This document shows, piece after piece, positions 35,864-44,857 of a DNA stretch of 64,000 nucleotides. The notes beneath the pieces were generated by a model. That model worked only from the letters and a program-made list of their open reading frames with translations, made no database searches and was not told the DNA's origin. Made by a program: the position numbers and the translations under genes. Positions within the stretch are counted from its first letter, which is position 1. Each line of letters begins with the position of its first letter. Location of the stretch: contig NZ_CP069358.1 in NCBI RefSeq assembly GCF_016864375.1, positions 486,689-550,688 of the forward strand, read 5' to 3'. This DNA is from Microvirga sp. VF16 (lineage in GTDB: Bacteria > Pseudomonadota > Alphaproteobacteria > Rhizobiales > Beijerinckiaceae).

Positions 35864-37012
35864 TTATGACATCCTGCGCCGCCGCATGGCCAGGAGTTCA
35901 ACACTCAGATCGATCCGGCCGGCTTTGACCAGGCGCGCCATGGCCCGGAAGTAGCCACCCGGGTTCTTGATCCGGCCCTCGCCGCGCGAGACGTCGTCGT
36001 CGTAGAGCTGCAGCACGTAGATCACTGTCACCGCGGCCCGCACCAGGCCGATCTCGGCCACGGCTTCGTTCCAGGCGCTTTCGTTCGCCCCCAGCGAGGC
36101 CCGTAGGTAGCGTCCGGCCGCCACGAGGCCAGCCAAGTCCTCAACGGGTTCGGGGTAGTCGTTCAGGGTGGGGCAGGCCTCAAGGATCAATTCCGGTGAT
36201 AGGTGCTGTGCGGATTGTTCGTTTGGAAGAACCGCCTCAGCTTTCTTCGGAAAGCCTTTGTTACAAGTCTCACTAGGAGAACAGTTGTATGTTTCTAAGT
36301 GGCGGACTCCGAGTCCGGCATTGCCCGCTTCATAAAAGGTCTCTTCGGTATCGGTTCTCAACAGCTGCCAGGCGTCCAGGAGATCGGCCGGCAAGGTGAC
36401 CTGCGAGCGGGTCGGCGTCCGGGCCAGAAGGGTCTTCAGCCGGGCCTCAAGCTCACCGCGTTCAATGTCCGGGAAATGCTCCGCCAGCGCACTCAGGGCC
36501 TCCTCGGTCGCCCGCCTGCAGATGGTGACCTCGTCAAAGGTCCGTTTCTGCACCTCGCGCAGCTGCTTCTGCTCCAGCAGCATCACGGCCCAATCACCCC
36601 GGCGGGCATAGATCGGGGTCAGATCGAATCCGAAGGCGTCGACCACCTGCCCTGCCAGGTCCTTGACGGCATAGCGCTTGCCGTTGGGCGAGTCTTTCGG
36701 GCTGATCAACTGCAGATCGACCAGCTGGCGCAGGATGCGCCGGATCGCTCGCTCGGTCAGGCCGGTGCGGCTGATCAGGTAGTCATTGGATGGCCACACC
36801 AGCAGGCGCTCCCACTCCTGCTCACCCCAGCAGGCGACGAGTTCGGACAGCACCGCCCGCTGGGCCGGCCTGAGGTCGAGGGCCTTGCCGGCGTCCCGGG
36901 CTGCGGCAGATAGTTCTTTTCGTGTCACCGTGCGCCCGGCTTCGAGCGCAAGCTTCCTTGCGGCTAGAGCGGCATGTCTCAGCCGCCGGCCTCCAGACGA
37001 TGCAAGCTGCAT
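35864..37012 (-). CDS. repC: Replication initiator RepC (repABC type, solitary)
   Basis: 382 residues from ATG 37012, chosen for GGAGGG 4 bases upstream. Winged-helix N-terminal half (NDYLISRTGLTERAIRRILR, QLVDLQLISPKDSPNGKRYA, FGFDLTPIYARRGD) and C-terminal LGANESAWNEAVAEIGLVRA with NPGGYFRAMARL are hallmarks of RepC. It initiates at an origin within its own gene; the locally AT-rich stretch at about 36250-36300 is the likely oriV. No repA or repB is upstream, so this is a RepC-only replicon unit. Expression is probably limited by the antisense RNA encoded at 37101-37178. Confidence 0.92.
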   Translation of the reverse strand: MQLASSGGRRLRHAALAARKLALEAGRTVTRKELSAAARDAGKALDLRPAQRAVLSELVACWGEQEWERLLVWPSNDYLISRTGLTERAIRRILRQLVDLQLISPKDSPNGKRYAVKDLAGQVVDAFGFDLTPIYARRGDWAVMLLEQKQLREVQKRTFDEVTICRRATEEALSALAEHFPDIERGELEARLKTLLARTPTRSQVTLPADLLDAWQLLRTDTEETFYEAGNAGLGVRHLETYNCSPSETCNKGFPKKAEAVLPNEQSAQHLSPELILEACPTLNDYPEPVEDLAGLVAAGRYLRASLGANESAWNEAVAEIGLVRAAVTVIYVLQLYDDDVSRGEGRIKNPGGYFRAMARLVKAGRIDLSVELLAMRRRRMS

Positions 37013-37064
37013 CGTACCCTCCATGTTGAGGGCAAAGCGGGAGCGTTCACCGAAACCGGTGCTC

Positions 37065-37178
37065 TTGACAGCCAGCTTGTCGGGATGGCATAAGAATGGT
37101 CGCCAAACCTAATTCTTATCGCCGCCCCTCGCGGGTAGCTCCAAAGGCCCTCGAAGTTTCCAGCTTCGTGGGCCTTTT
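37065..37178 (+). ncRNA. Predicted antisense (ctRNA/incA-like) RNA opposite the repC leader
   Basis: Plus strand, opposite the repC leader: a -35 box TTGACA at 37065-37070, 18 bases, then CATAAG as -10, giving a start near 37101. A strong Rho-independent terminator follows: AAAGGCCC-T-CGAAG (37143-37156) pairs with CTTCG-T-GGGCCTTT (37164-37177). The transcript of about 80 bases overlaps the repC leader, just as ctRNAs control RepC in repABC plasmids. An inverted repeat TAAGAAT/ATTCTTA (37091-37118) would form a leader stem-loop on the repC mRNA. Confidence 0.6.
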
Positions 37179-37190
37179 GCTTTGCCTAGT

Positions 37191-37403
37191 TTACGTCACT
37201 GTCTTCGCCTCCTTGCGAATGAAGACCGTCTCAAGGGCATGAGTGACAGCAACTTGCCGAGACGGATACGCACCACTCTCGACGGCTTCATCAAGTGCAG
37301 CGCCGATTGGTCCTGATAGCCACAGGTTCATCTGCCGATCGCCTCGCTCCTTACGAGACTGTCGGAGTCGCTGAACCCGTTGGCGCCGTGTGTTATCCGC
37401 CAT
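37191..37403 (-). CDS. Ribbon-helix-helix-like small protein (70 aa)
   Basis: Basic N-terminus (RRQRVQRLRQSRKERGDRQ), then MNLWLSGPIGAALDEAVESG and YPSRQVAVTHALETVF, which fits a ribbon-helix-helix fold. Located upstream of repC on the same strand; it may regulate replication. Separated from repC by the antisense RNA terminator. Confidence 0.6.
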   Translation of the reverse strand: MADNTRRQRVQRLRQSRKERGDRQMNLWLSGPIGAALDEAVESGAYPSRQVAVTHALETVFIRKEAKTVT

Positions 37404-37832
37404 GACATACCCATGACTCTAGAAACGGCTTACAGCGTTGCCCGATTCTCAGTGGGGTGTGGAGTCACGTGGCAAGCAGAAACACTGAATCATCCAAGAA
37501 GGCTTTGGAAAACTTCGGACAATTCCGGTTGCTTTTGGAAATGGCCGAGTCAAGGCGAGGCGCGTCGATTCGTTCCCGGGCAATAATCTCGTCCACAGGA
37601 TAAGAAGAACCCAAATATTCGCCGATTCGTTTACATCCATGAGGGCAGCAGATCCGGACCGATGACTCTGCTCTGCAGGGAAGCCGCTTAATGTCTAGCA
37701 ATCTAATTGGAGCCTGGAAGCGCGATCTCACCTACACGCCGGGACAGGTACACGAAATGGATCCTCCAGTATCCCAAGAGGTCGCCGACACCCGGGAACT
37801 CTTCGCAAAAATCTCGACAGCTCTCGTGATGA
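37404..37832. other. Intergenic region; possible shifted tail of the helix-turn-helix gene
   Basis: No complete gene. The minus-strand frame 37703-38143 gives a natural-looking C-terminus (LALRLKRLSLGELAASVIHL) that could be the real end of the adjacent helix-turn-helix gene after a frameshift. Confidence 0.3.
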
Positions 37833-38481
37833 TCAAGATGGATAACTGATGCCGCAAGTTCTCCGAGGCTGAGACGCTTCAAACGAAGAGCCAGGCGGAT
37901 GCCGTTTTCCGGAATATCTATAAGAGGCCACGGCCGAAGCGGCTCTGATGGGCGCACCCTTCGCTTCGGACATCCTTTGAATCTCAGAGAGCCCGGGAGC
38001 TTCGCGATCCGCGCTTTCCCTTTGGGCGTGAGACTTCCCCCTTTCTTTTGAATCTGTCTCATTGGTGGGCGAACAAATTTTCGCACCCTCCCCATGCTGA
38101 GCAAGGCGTTGAGCGTCTTCCTGTTGAACAGGGCGGACCTCAACCAAGTTGGTCAGATAGATCGTCGTCCGCCCACGCCGATCTGGGCTGGAGCGAACCA
38201 GAAAGCCAGCCTGCTCGAGTTGGCGGTAATGGTTCTGGATGGTCCTTGGAGACACGCCGAGGTCGGCCGCCAACCACGAAGTGCATGTCTGCAGTTGCTT
38301 GTGCCGGCCGCAGCGGGAGATCAGGTACACCAGGGTCGTAACCGCTCCGGTGCTCAGAGTGGGATGAACCAGCACATCGATACTGAACCGCCGAACGTAT
38401 CGACTGAAGGAACAGCGGCGCCGAGACAGACGGGCCCGACGTGTCACTGCAGGAGCTCGGGGACGCCGCTCCTTAGCCCTA

Positions 38482-39532
38482 AAGCGCTTTTGGTCTCAGT
38501 GTAGGGCATAGCCGGCATGCCTGATCCAACCTTTGGCATCATTTGCGGTGATGGTGTCGAGGGCTGGTTTGAGTTCTGCTTCCAAGGCTTCGAGAGTGCG
38601 CGCCGCTTTCGCCTTGAGCCGCTCTTTCATCTTGGCCCAGGCGTGCTCGATCGGGTTGAACTCCGGTGAGTAGCGCGGCAGGTACAAAAGCCCGATCCCG
38701 GCCTGAGCGAGAAGCTCGCCGACTTCCGTCGCGCGATGCGGGCGCAAGTTATCCATCACCAGAATGGCATCCGGCTTCACCCGCTGGAGCTTGGGCACCA
38801 GCACCTGCTCGAGATAGGCCAGCAGCACGGAGGTCGAGGTGGACGCCTCGATGCTCATCGTGGCCACCAAGCCTTCACAGGCGAGCGCCCCTAACACCGT
38901 CAACCGCTGCCACGAGCCAAGGGGAATGGATCCATAGGCGCGTTGCCCACGCGGCGCTCGGGCGTGGGTGCGGGCCATCTTGGTCGTCACCCCGCTTTCG
39001 TCCAGGAACACCAACCGTTCTGCGGGAATCTCGCTCATCTGCTGGCGGTAGGCCTCGCGCTCAGCGGCAATCTCGGGCCGCTCCTGCTCGGCCGCCCGAA
39101 GCGTCTTTTTTTCGGACGCAGCTTGAGCTGCTTGAGCGCCTCACAGATCACCGCCAGACACACCGTCACGCCGGTGCGCTCGGCCAGGCGTTCGCGGTAC
39201 TCACGCAGCAGCGCGTCATTGTCCTCAAGCACGAGTTGGCGCAGCACCTCCAGAGCTGCGGCATCCAGGCGCGAGGGCACACCGCCGCTGTGCGGCTTGG
39301 GGCAGCGTCGGCCTTCTTCGCGCTCCTGGCGGCGCCAGTTCGAGACGGTGGCGGGGCAGACCTGGAAGCGGCGGGCAATCTCGACCTGAGGAAGGTCGCC
39401 GCGCTCGCAGGCGACAAGAACACGTTCGCGCAAATCGGGAGAATAGGGCTGGGGCATCGCTCGCCTCCTGAGCCATATCCCCGTCAACGCACAGACCACC
39501 CGAATGGATTCAAGCCCAGATCAAAAGCGCTT
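38482..39532 (-). mobile_element. IS630-family insertion sequence (copy B)
   Basis: 1051 bp flanked by TA at 38480-38481 and 39533-39534. Terminal repeats AAGCGCTTTTG at both ends, inverted. It is a different IS630 from copy A (different ends and sequence). Inserted within the helix-turn-helix gene. Confidence 0.88.
38496..39457 (-). CDS. IS630-family transposase (two frames, likely -1 frameshift at A7G)
   Basis: N-terminal part from ATG 39457 (MPQPYSPDLRERVLVACERG) with helix-turn-helix LPQVEIARRFQVCPATVSNW. At 39107-39114 on the minus strand, CCG-AAA-AAA-AG shifts to the -1 frame, continuing KTLRAAEQERPEIAAEREAY into the DDE domain: LVFLDESGVTTKMA, ILVMDNLRPHRA, SPEFNPIEHAWAKMK. All three catalytic acids are intact. 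The same heptamer is found at the same junction in copy A. Confidence 0.85.
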
Positions 39533-39751
39533 TAGCTTCCCGCTCCGGAAGCTCGAAGAACGCCGCAACCTGATCCCTCGTCCAGCGCCCCTCGTGGATG
39601 CCCTGTTCCGCGACTACCGCTTGCTGAGGACGGGATACCCTCCCCATAGTCTGCAGAAGTTCGAACGCACTACTCATAGCCAGCCTCATCCTGAAACTGA
39701 CCAATAAAAGCTAACCCTCTGGACTTACTGTCAAATTACTCAGCGATGTTC

Positions 39752-40047
39752 AGTGGGTCTGACCCGCGGACTCAGTAGGTATGACGCGCGACCTCGGTAG
39801 GTCTGACTCACGACCTCAGTAGGTCTGAGTCGCACTCCTCCCCATGCGCGATCCAAACCTACTATCCGAACCGCCAGATTCGGTAGGTTTGACCCGCACG
39901 TTCGGGGAAACCGAGCCTGATCCCCTGCCCCAGACCCCTGTCGGAAAGGTTTGAGTCGCGATCGCCTCCATCGTGAGAGGTTTGAACGGCACTTAGGATT
40001 GCGGCCATCCCCTCCCCGCCCGGCTGGTAGGTTTGACTCGCACTTAG
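39752..40047 (+). repeat. Iteron cluster 1 (22-bp repeats)
   Basis: Four head-to-tail copies start at 39752, 39774, 39796 and 39818, exactly 22 bp apart, with core AGTAGGTCTGACTCGC. More diverged direct copies start near 39882, 39943, 39975 and 40026, and one inverted copy is at 39846-39863. The same repeat occurs, inverted, directly upstream of rep. These are binding sites for the Rep protein and mark the origin region or its copy-control sites. Confidence 0.85.
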
Positions 40048-40232
40048 AGTGTCGGCTTGAAATCGGAGATTCCCCCGGCATTCGGTAGAAAAAACCACCA
40101 AGCGCACCCTAACGAACTGATACAAACGCGTTTCGCGCCAATGCCCTTGCCGCTCCCGACATGTCTTGACCCGGATTGTGATTATGAGCAATTTCAGTGC
40201 GATGCTGCTCCCAGAGAACCTCCTAGACAGAC

Positions 40233-40415
40233 ATGAACTGGCGTCTCTTCGTTCCACCAGCGGTTATCATCCTCGCGTGGAGCATTCATCTCGCGGGCGT
40301 CCTCGACCTTCCTGGCTGGGAGGGCTTCAGCCGTGGAATGGCCCTCGGTGCACTTTTCAGCATGTCCTTTCTTGAGGCACTGCTCGTCTATCGTCACTGG
40401 AAGGGTCTCTATTAG
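40233..40415 (+). CDS. Small membrane protein (60 aa)
   Basis: Two hydrophobic helices (MNWRLFVPPAVIILAWSIHL and GFSRGMALGALFSMSFLEAL). The next gene starts 2 bases after its stop. It lies between the two iteron clusters. No family recognised. Confidence 0.5.
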   Translation: MNWRLFVPPAVIILAWSIHLAGVLDLPGWEGFSRGMALGALFSMSFLEALLVYRHWKGLY

Positions 40416-40417
40416 GC

Positions 40418-40819
40418 ATGTCACGGAAGGCATGCCTCTGGGCTATTGGAGCCATGCTGACAGTGGGCGCTCCGGGGGGCGTCTCACTGTATCGAACCTT
40501 ACGTTTCGACCTCCTCAAGAAGACCAGCGAGGAAACCAAAGCGGCTGTCCTCAAAAGGGTCCCAATTGGATCGAGGATTTCCGCCGCGCAAGCCGTTATG
40601 GAATCTGAGGGATTTCGCTGCGCCAAACTGCACGACACGAAATTCGCGGAGGATAGCCCAGACGGCGGTCCTCAATTGGTTCATCCAAGGGCTGATATCT
40701 TGTGGTGTTCCTCCGGAGAGTGGGGTTTCCTCGTTACAAAGCGGTGGCAGGTTAGCTTTGTCGACAGTGGAGGGGTCGTCTCGGAAGTGGCAGTCGCGGT
40801 CGGCTTAACTGGCCCGTGA
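40418..40819 (+). CDS. Hypothetical exported or membrane-anchored protein (133 aa)
   Basis: N-terminal hydrophobic segment (CLWAIGAMLTVGAPGGVSLY) then a soluble domain with VPIGSRISAAQAVMESEGFR and SGEWGFLVTKRWQVSFV. The pattern (an amphipathic helix after GSRISAAQAVMES) resembles small BamE-like or SmpA-like lipoprotein folds, but the lipobox is absent; this is tentative. Coupled to the preceding membrane protein. Confidence 0.55.
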   Translation: MSRKACLWAIGAMLTVGAPGGVSLYRTLRFDLLKKTSEETKAAVLKRVPIGSRISAAQAVMESEGFRCAKLHDTKFAEDSPDGGPQLVHPRADILWCSSGEWGFLVTKRWQVSFVDSGGVVSEVAVAVGLTGP

Positions 40820-41034
40820 AGTAGTGCCCCCGTTATTGTCGCCGATCGCGGCGCATGCGCTGGATCGCAGATCGCGATCACCTGATCGATGGCGCAGACC
40901 TGCTTCCTGATGATCTCGATCCTGACGTGAATTCTGGTGGTTTTTGCTACCGAATGCCGGATTCCCCAACCGCTTATGATCAAGCCCTAGATTCGCTGAC
41001 CAAGGAGCCTCTCGAACATTAACCATTCCAGAAG

Positions 41035-41095
41035 CGCGACCCAGACCTACTCCAAGTGCGATCCAAACCTACTGAATGTGCGGCTCAGACCTACT
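41035..41095 (-). repeat. Iteron cluster 2, three inverted copies before rep
   Basis: Copies end at 41051, 41073 and 41095 (each ...CCTACT), again exactly 22 bp apart, in the opposite orientation to cluster 1. Their place 90 bases before the rep start suggests Rep autorepression and origin handcuffing. Confidence 0.8.
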
Positions 41096-41182
41096 ATGTG
41101 CCGCAGCAAATGCAGGTGGTTAAGCGATTTAGCATTGTATGGTTTGAAGTCCTAAGTACCTTGACCGGCGAGGAGACGCATC

Positions 41183-42298
41183 ATGTCGAAGGCTCTGAAG
41201 CCCAGGACCATTATCCACGAAAGCCTGCAAGGCGAGCTGTGGGTGGTAGAAGAACCCGGAATCACTAATACGATCTCCTTATGGGACGTGGCTCCTCGTT
41301 CCATTCCCTCCCGCGCCTCCGACGATCTCAAGGACGGGAAATACCTGAAGACCTTGGAACGGACATTCACGCTCGCGGGCAAGGTCTATCAGGTCACCCT
41401 CAAGCCAGCCCGTATCAAGGACAAGAACGGCAAAGAAAGCGAGCAGTACCCTGGCGAGCGCGAGCGACTAGTCGAATGGGTTATCCGCCGCATCGCCGCG
41501 ATGCGTAACCGGATCAGCCTCAGCGCTAAGGACGAGGTCAATGTCTCGTTCAGCATCAACGAGGTAAAGGCTGAGCTCGCCCGAACCGGTCACACGTACA
41601 GCTACTACGAGATCGTCGAGGCGCTCACCATCCTTCACCAGTCTACCGTCGAAATCATTCGAACTGATGTCGGGGGTGATGGCGAGATCCATGAACGCGT
41701 GATCTCGAGCGCTGCCTTCCCCCAGCTTGCATTCGCCAACAGGGGCAAGGAGCGGGCTAAATCGACGGTCCAGTTCAATTGGCTCGTCTCGCAAGCCATG
41801 ATGCACCTGGACTTCCGCCAGATGAACTACGAAGCCGTCATGAAGATGCGTGGGCCGATCGAACGCTGGATTTACATGCGGCTCAATCATGATGTGCTTT
41901 ATCATCGCATGAACCCGCACATGCATGTGATCTATGCCCGTGAGGTCATTGACGGGTCGGCCCTTTCAACCAAGCGTCCGCGTGACGCAATGCGCCGCAT
42001 CACGGAAGGCATGGAGAACCTCAAAGCTGACGGCGTTATCAAGGAGCTTCAATGCAACGACATCGCCGAGGGTAAACGCAAGGTCGATATCAAGTATACT
42101 ATCACGGTCTCTGAGGCCTTTGTTGAGGAAACATCGCGTTCCTTGCGTCGCGCCAATGAGAATATCGCGGATTATCGAGCCGTTGTCGGCAGTGATCCAA
42201 ATGGTTTCGTCCCTTCCGATCCGATCAAGAAAGAAAAACTTCGCCGCATCCGCACAAAGCGCTTGGCCGATCAGAATGTCATCGAGCGCCTTCTGTAA
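41183..42298 (+). CDS. Iteron-type plasmid replication initiator (Rep)
   Basis: 371 residues with two winged-helix halves typical of initiators that bind iterons: RIAAMRNRISLSAKDEVNVS, SINEVKAELARTGHTYSYYE, VEALTILHQSTVEIIR in the first and RWIYMRLNHDVLYHRMN, PRDAMRRITEGMENLKADGV in the second. GAGGAG precedes ATG 41183 by 8 bases. Two 22-bp iteron clusters upstream confirm the role. With RepC this makes two different replication systems within 7 kb, suggesting plasmid fusion. Confidence 0.88.
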   Translation: MSKALKPRTIIHESLQGELWVVEEPGITNTISLWDVAPRSIPSRASDDLKDGKYLKTLERTFTLAGKVYQVTLKPARIKDKNGKESEQYPGERERLVEWVIRRIAAMRNRISLSAKDEVNVSFSINEVKAELARTGHTYSYYEIVEALTILHQSTVEIIRTDVGGDGEIHERVISSAAFPQLAFANRGKERAKSTVQFNWLVSQAMMHLDFRQMNYEAVMKMRGPIERWIYMRLNHDVLYHRMNPHMHVIYAREVIDGSALSTKRPRDAMRRITEGMENLKADGVIKELQCNDIAEGKRKVDIKYTITVSEAFVEETSRSLRRANENIADYRAVVGSDPNGFVPSDPIKKEKLRRIRTKRLADQNVIERLL

Positions 42299-42735
42299 CC
42301 TACGCACTCAGGTCCCTCGAAGCGCAGCTGGCGCCCATACGGAAGTGGAGAAAGTTGGGTTTCGTCCAAGTTACTGAAACGGGGTCAACTGACACTGTGA
42401 CGCTCCCATGGAATGCTGGCTGCGAGCGCATCCTTTCATTCAGGCAACAGAGCACCGCGCCGAACCATGAGCCACCAACGCTGTTAGTGAGTAAACGCCA
42501 TACCGGATTGCTTTGCGTCATTGTCCGATTTGGCAACTTTGCATTCACTGGGTCAATCTCAGGTGGCGTTAATGCAGTCACGCGCGTAAGCAAATCATGC
42601 GTGTTACGGCTATTGTATTGCATTCGGCATCAAGCCTGAGTGATTGGACATTCCTGCGCCTGCATATTATCAATCCGACGAGGCGAACTATTTGAACTGG
42701 TCTACCCCTCGGACACGCCACCGAAAGGAGACGCA
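42299..42735. other. Intergenic region, no gene recognised
   Basis: About 440 bases after rep with no recognisable gene; ORFs present lack ribosome binding sites and natural composition. Confidence 0.3.
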
Positions 42736-42954
42736 GTGACCACCCGTCTTATGGAAATCCTGGATCGCGATGCGGCAATCATGAGAGCCAAGATGGTGGA
42801 AGCCATGCCAGCCGCCGACGGCGAAGCACGGCAAGTTCGGGAGTTGATGATCCTGCTGCATACCGGGCTTTTGGTCATTCAGAAGGACGAGAAGCACCGC
42901 AGAGGAGTTGCGAGAGTTTGCCGGTCAAATCCTCGACAGAACCCGGATTACTAA
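42736..42954 (+). CDS. Small hypothetical protein (72 aa)
   Basis: GTG 42736 follows AAAGGAGA, a strong ribosome binding site. The product (MTTRLMEILDRDAAIMRAKM, then EARQVRELMILLHTGLLVIQ) is helical. Unknown function; the last 20 residues look less natural and may reflect a frameshift. Confidence 0.4.
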   Translation: MTTRLMEILDRDAAIMRAKMVEAMPAADGEARQVRELMILLHTGLLVIQKDEKHRRGVARVCRSNPRQNPDY

Positions 42955-43037
42955 ACAGTAGCTACCGAAATATTCCTGTGAGTTCCCGACCGGTTATTTC
43001 TTTGCGAAACCGATGGTAACTCCACTCAGCTATCGAG

Positions 43038-43877
43038 ATGATTTTCAGCCATATCGACGATAGCCGCTCGCCGCGGGAAAAGGGAATGTTTCGGTACCTT
43101 TGGAGACATAAAGCGTTCAGCGCCGTGCTGCTCCTCCTGTTCGGGGCCGGCTTGTACCTAAAGCCGATCGCTGCCTGGTGCGGACTGGCGCTGCTGCTCT
43201 TCTTGCGCCTGACGAAGGTCCATTCGCTTCTGCTGATTTATGATCTGACAGACCGGGCGGCCTTGAAACACATTCGTACCTTGGCAACCAAGCGCGCCCA
43301 TATGCTGTCGCCAGACGAGTATGGGAACGTGTCAGAAGACACCTGGGACAAGCACCTCACCACCTTCATCAAAAAGACGCTCCTGCCGGAGTTTCAGCGC
43401 AGGAAGATCGACCATCTGCTCGCCAATGACCCGAAGAGGCACCTGAGCCGCCTCAGGACACGGATCAACCGGATCATCGACCGATACCAGCCCGCTGAGC
43501 CAGCGGTCAAATTCGATGATGCGACGACTGGCCGAGAATTTGAGCTCTACTGCCGGGATGTCCTGCAGGAGGCAGGATGGCATGCTGCGCTTACTCCCGG
43601 ATCAGGCGACCAGGGCGCCGACATCATCGCGGAGAAGAACGACAGGCGAGTTGTGATCCAGTGCAAATTCTACAACGGCACCGTCGGTAATAAGGCTGTT
43701 CAGGAAGCCTATGCCGCTGCCGCCTTTCAGGATGCACCTTACGCGGTGGTTGTTACCAATTCGGTCTTCACCAGGTCAGCTCACCAACTCGCGCATAAGA
43801 ACGGCGTGCTGCTGATGCACCATACCGATCTGCAGCGGCTTGACCTGATCATAAGCAGCGGGGCCGGGTCCCACTGA
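43038..43877 (+). CDS. Membrane-anchored Mrr-like restriction endonuclease
   Basis: 279 residues. One or two membrane helices at residues 26-65 (FSAVLLLLFGAGLYLKPIAA, LALLLFLRL), a helical linker, and a C-terminal Mrr-type PD-(D/E)xK nuclease domain: GREFELYCRDVLQEAGW, GSGDQGADIIAE (Asp195), VVIQCKFY (Gln208, Lys210), then PYAVVVTNSVFTRSAHQLA. The catalytic residues are complete. Likely a type IV-like or DNA-processing nuclease at the inner membrane. Start uncertain: ATG 43038 or 43086. Confidence 0.8.
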   Translation: MIFSHIDDSRSPREKGMFRYLWRHKAFSAVLLLLFGAGLYLKPIAAWCGLALLLFLRLTKVHSLLLIYDLTDRAALKHIRTLATKRAHMLSPDEYGNVSEDTWDKHLTTFIKKTLLPEFQRRKIDHLLANDPKRHLSRLRTRINRIIDRYQPAEPAVKFDDATTGREFELYCRDVLQEAGWHAALTPGSGDQGADIIAEKNDRRVVIQCKFYNGTVGNKAVQEAYAAAAFQDAPYAVVVTNSVFTRSAHQLAHKNGVLLMHHTDLQRLDLIISSGAGSH

Positions 43878-43890
43878 CACACGATTCCAT

Positions 43891-44364
43891 TCAATCGCTC
43901 GAAACTTTGAGGAAGTCGTCGATCGACAACTGCGCCGGATTAGACGGCTTCGCCTTAGGCTTCCTTGACGCTTCCTCAGCACTCACAGTTATGGGCTGCT
44001 TACGTGGAATATGCGTATCCCCGGATTGCATCCGCTTCATCCGGGCTTTCGCCTTGTCCCGTGCTTGCGCTTCTTCGGAATTCGGATCTTCGGTCAACCA
44101 TTTCCCTCGGCGAATGACTTCGTTCACGCGCCCCTGATTAACCCCAAGCCGGAAAGCAATCTCCTGCTGAGTCATGTCAGTGGTGTTATGGAGCTCGAGG
44201 ACTTTTCGGGCGAGTTCCGGCGTCATCTTGCGCCCGGACACCCGACGAGCGGGTGCAATCGACCGCGACTTCTTCTCCTCCTTGCGCATCTTCTCCAGAA
44301 TGGCCAGGGCCATATGCATGCCTTGGGCACGCAGCGCTTCTTCGAATTGCTTCAGCGTAGCCAA
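43891..44364 (-). CDS. DNA-binding protein with resolvase-like helix-turn-helix
   Basis: TTG 44364 is chosen because AGGAG lies 8 bases upstream, giving 157 residues. The central motif KMTPELARKVLELHNTTDMT, QQEIAFRLGVNQGRVNEVIR is a clear helix-turn-helix. The C-terminal half is Lys/Ala-rich and ends QLSIDDFLKV. Function unknown, perhaps a regulator. Convergent with the Mrr-like gene. Confidence 0.65.
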   Translation of the reverse strand: MATLKQFEEALRAQGMHMALAILEKMRKEEKKSRSIAPARRVSGRKMTPELARKVLELHNTTDMTQQEIAFRLGVNQGRVNEVIRRGKWLTEDPNSEEAQARDKAKARMKRMQSGDTHIPRKQPITVSAEEASRKPKAKPSNPAQLSIDDFLKVSSD

Positions 44365-44397
44365 AAGAGAGACTCCTGAACTCCCGCCCCGATGCAC

Positions 44398-44857
44398 TTA
44401 CATCGGCTCAGGCTGATTATTGAAGGAGGAAGGGTGGTAGACAGTCCGCATGCCCCGCACGCTATCCGGATAGATCGCTGAATTAAGCCGACTGGAACAG
44501 AATAGAGTCCATGATTCGCGTTTTTCAAGCTCGGCTATTCAGATTGGTTGTTGATTGGTTCTAAAGCGAATGGTGGGCAATCAATGCTCTGGTCGAAGCC
44601 AGCACCAAACTCCGGCCTCGTTGATGTCCTCTCCAGCTTCGCAAACTTCAATGCCTCATCGTCTACCTGTGGGTGGTACGAGCCCCGAATTTTGCGGTAT
44701 CTATCCGCAGTCTCCCCAACTTGGGGTAGAATGATACGCCCTCTCCAGGGCTCGTCAATTCGCAGCGCCGTTCACATAGGTTGTGTCGCAAACTCGGAGA
44801 GGAGACGCGAAACGAACAATTACTCAGTAGCAATCTCAGGCGGCGAGCAGTTCGAAC
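44398..44857. other. Intergenic region, no gene recognised
   Basis: About 460 bases before the IS6 element. One plus-strand ORF from 44548 has an odd Ser-rich composition and is not supported. Confidence 0.3.

Larger units (their letters stand above)
37833..39677 (-). pseudogene. Helix-turn-helix regulator split by IS630 copy B
   Basis: The 5' part is ATG 39677 (GAGG 6 bases upstream) to 39533, encoding MSSAFELLQTMGRVSRPQQA and ending FELPEREA. The rest resumes at 38481. If the element and one TA are removed, the frame joins exactly (EREARAKERRPR) into a helix-turn-helix protein: LASWLAADLGVSPRTIQN-type motif (SWLAADLGVSPRTIQNHYRQ), then LEQAGFLVRSSPDRRGRTTI. The 3' end may carry a further frameshift near 37950-38050, since a better-looking tail is in another frame. 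Possible replication or partition regulator by location. Confidence 0.7.

Noticed and set aside
35864..37012. A complete repABC operon
   Set aside because: No RepA or RepB homologue is found upstream of RepC; the ParA at 50 kb is short, distant and not of RepA type.
39752..40047. Possible CRISPR array because of regular repeats
   Set aside because: Period is 22 bp with no spacers of equal length, and copies recur before the rep gene; these are iterons.
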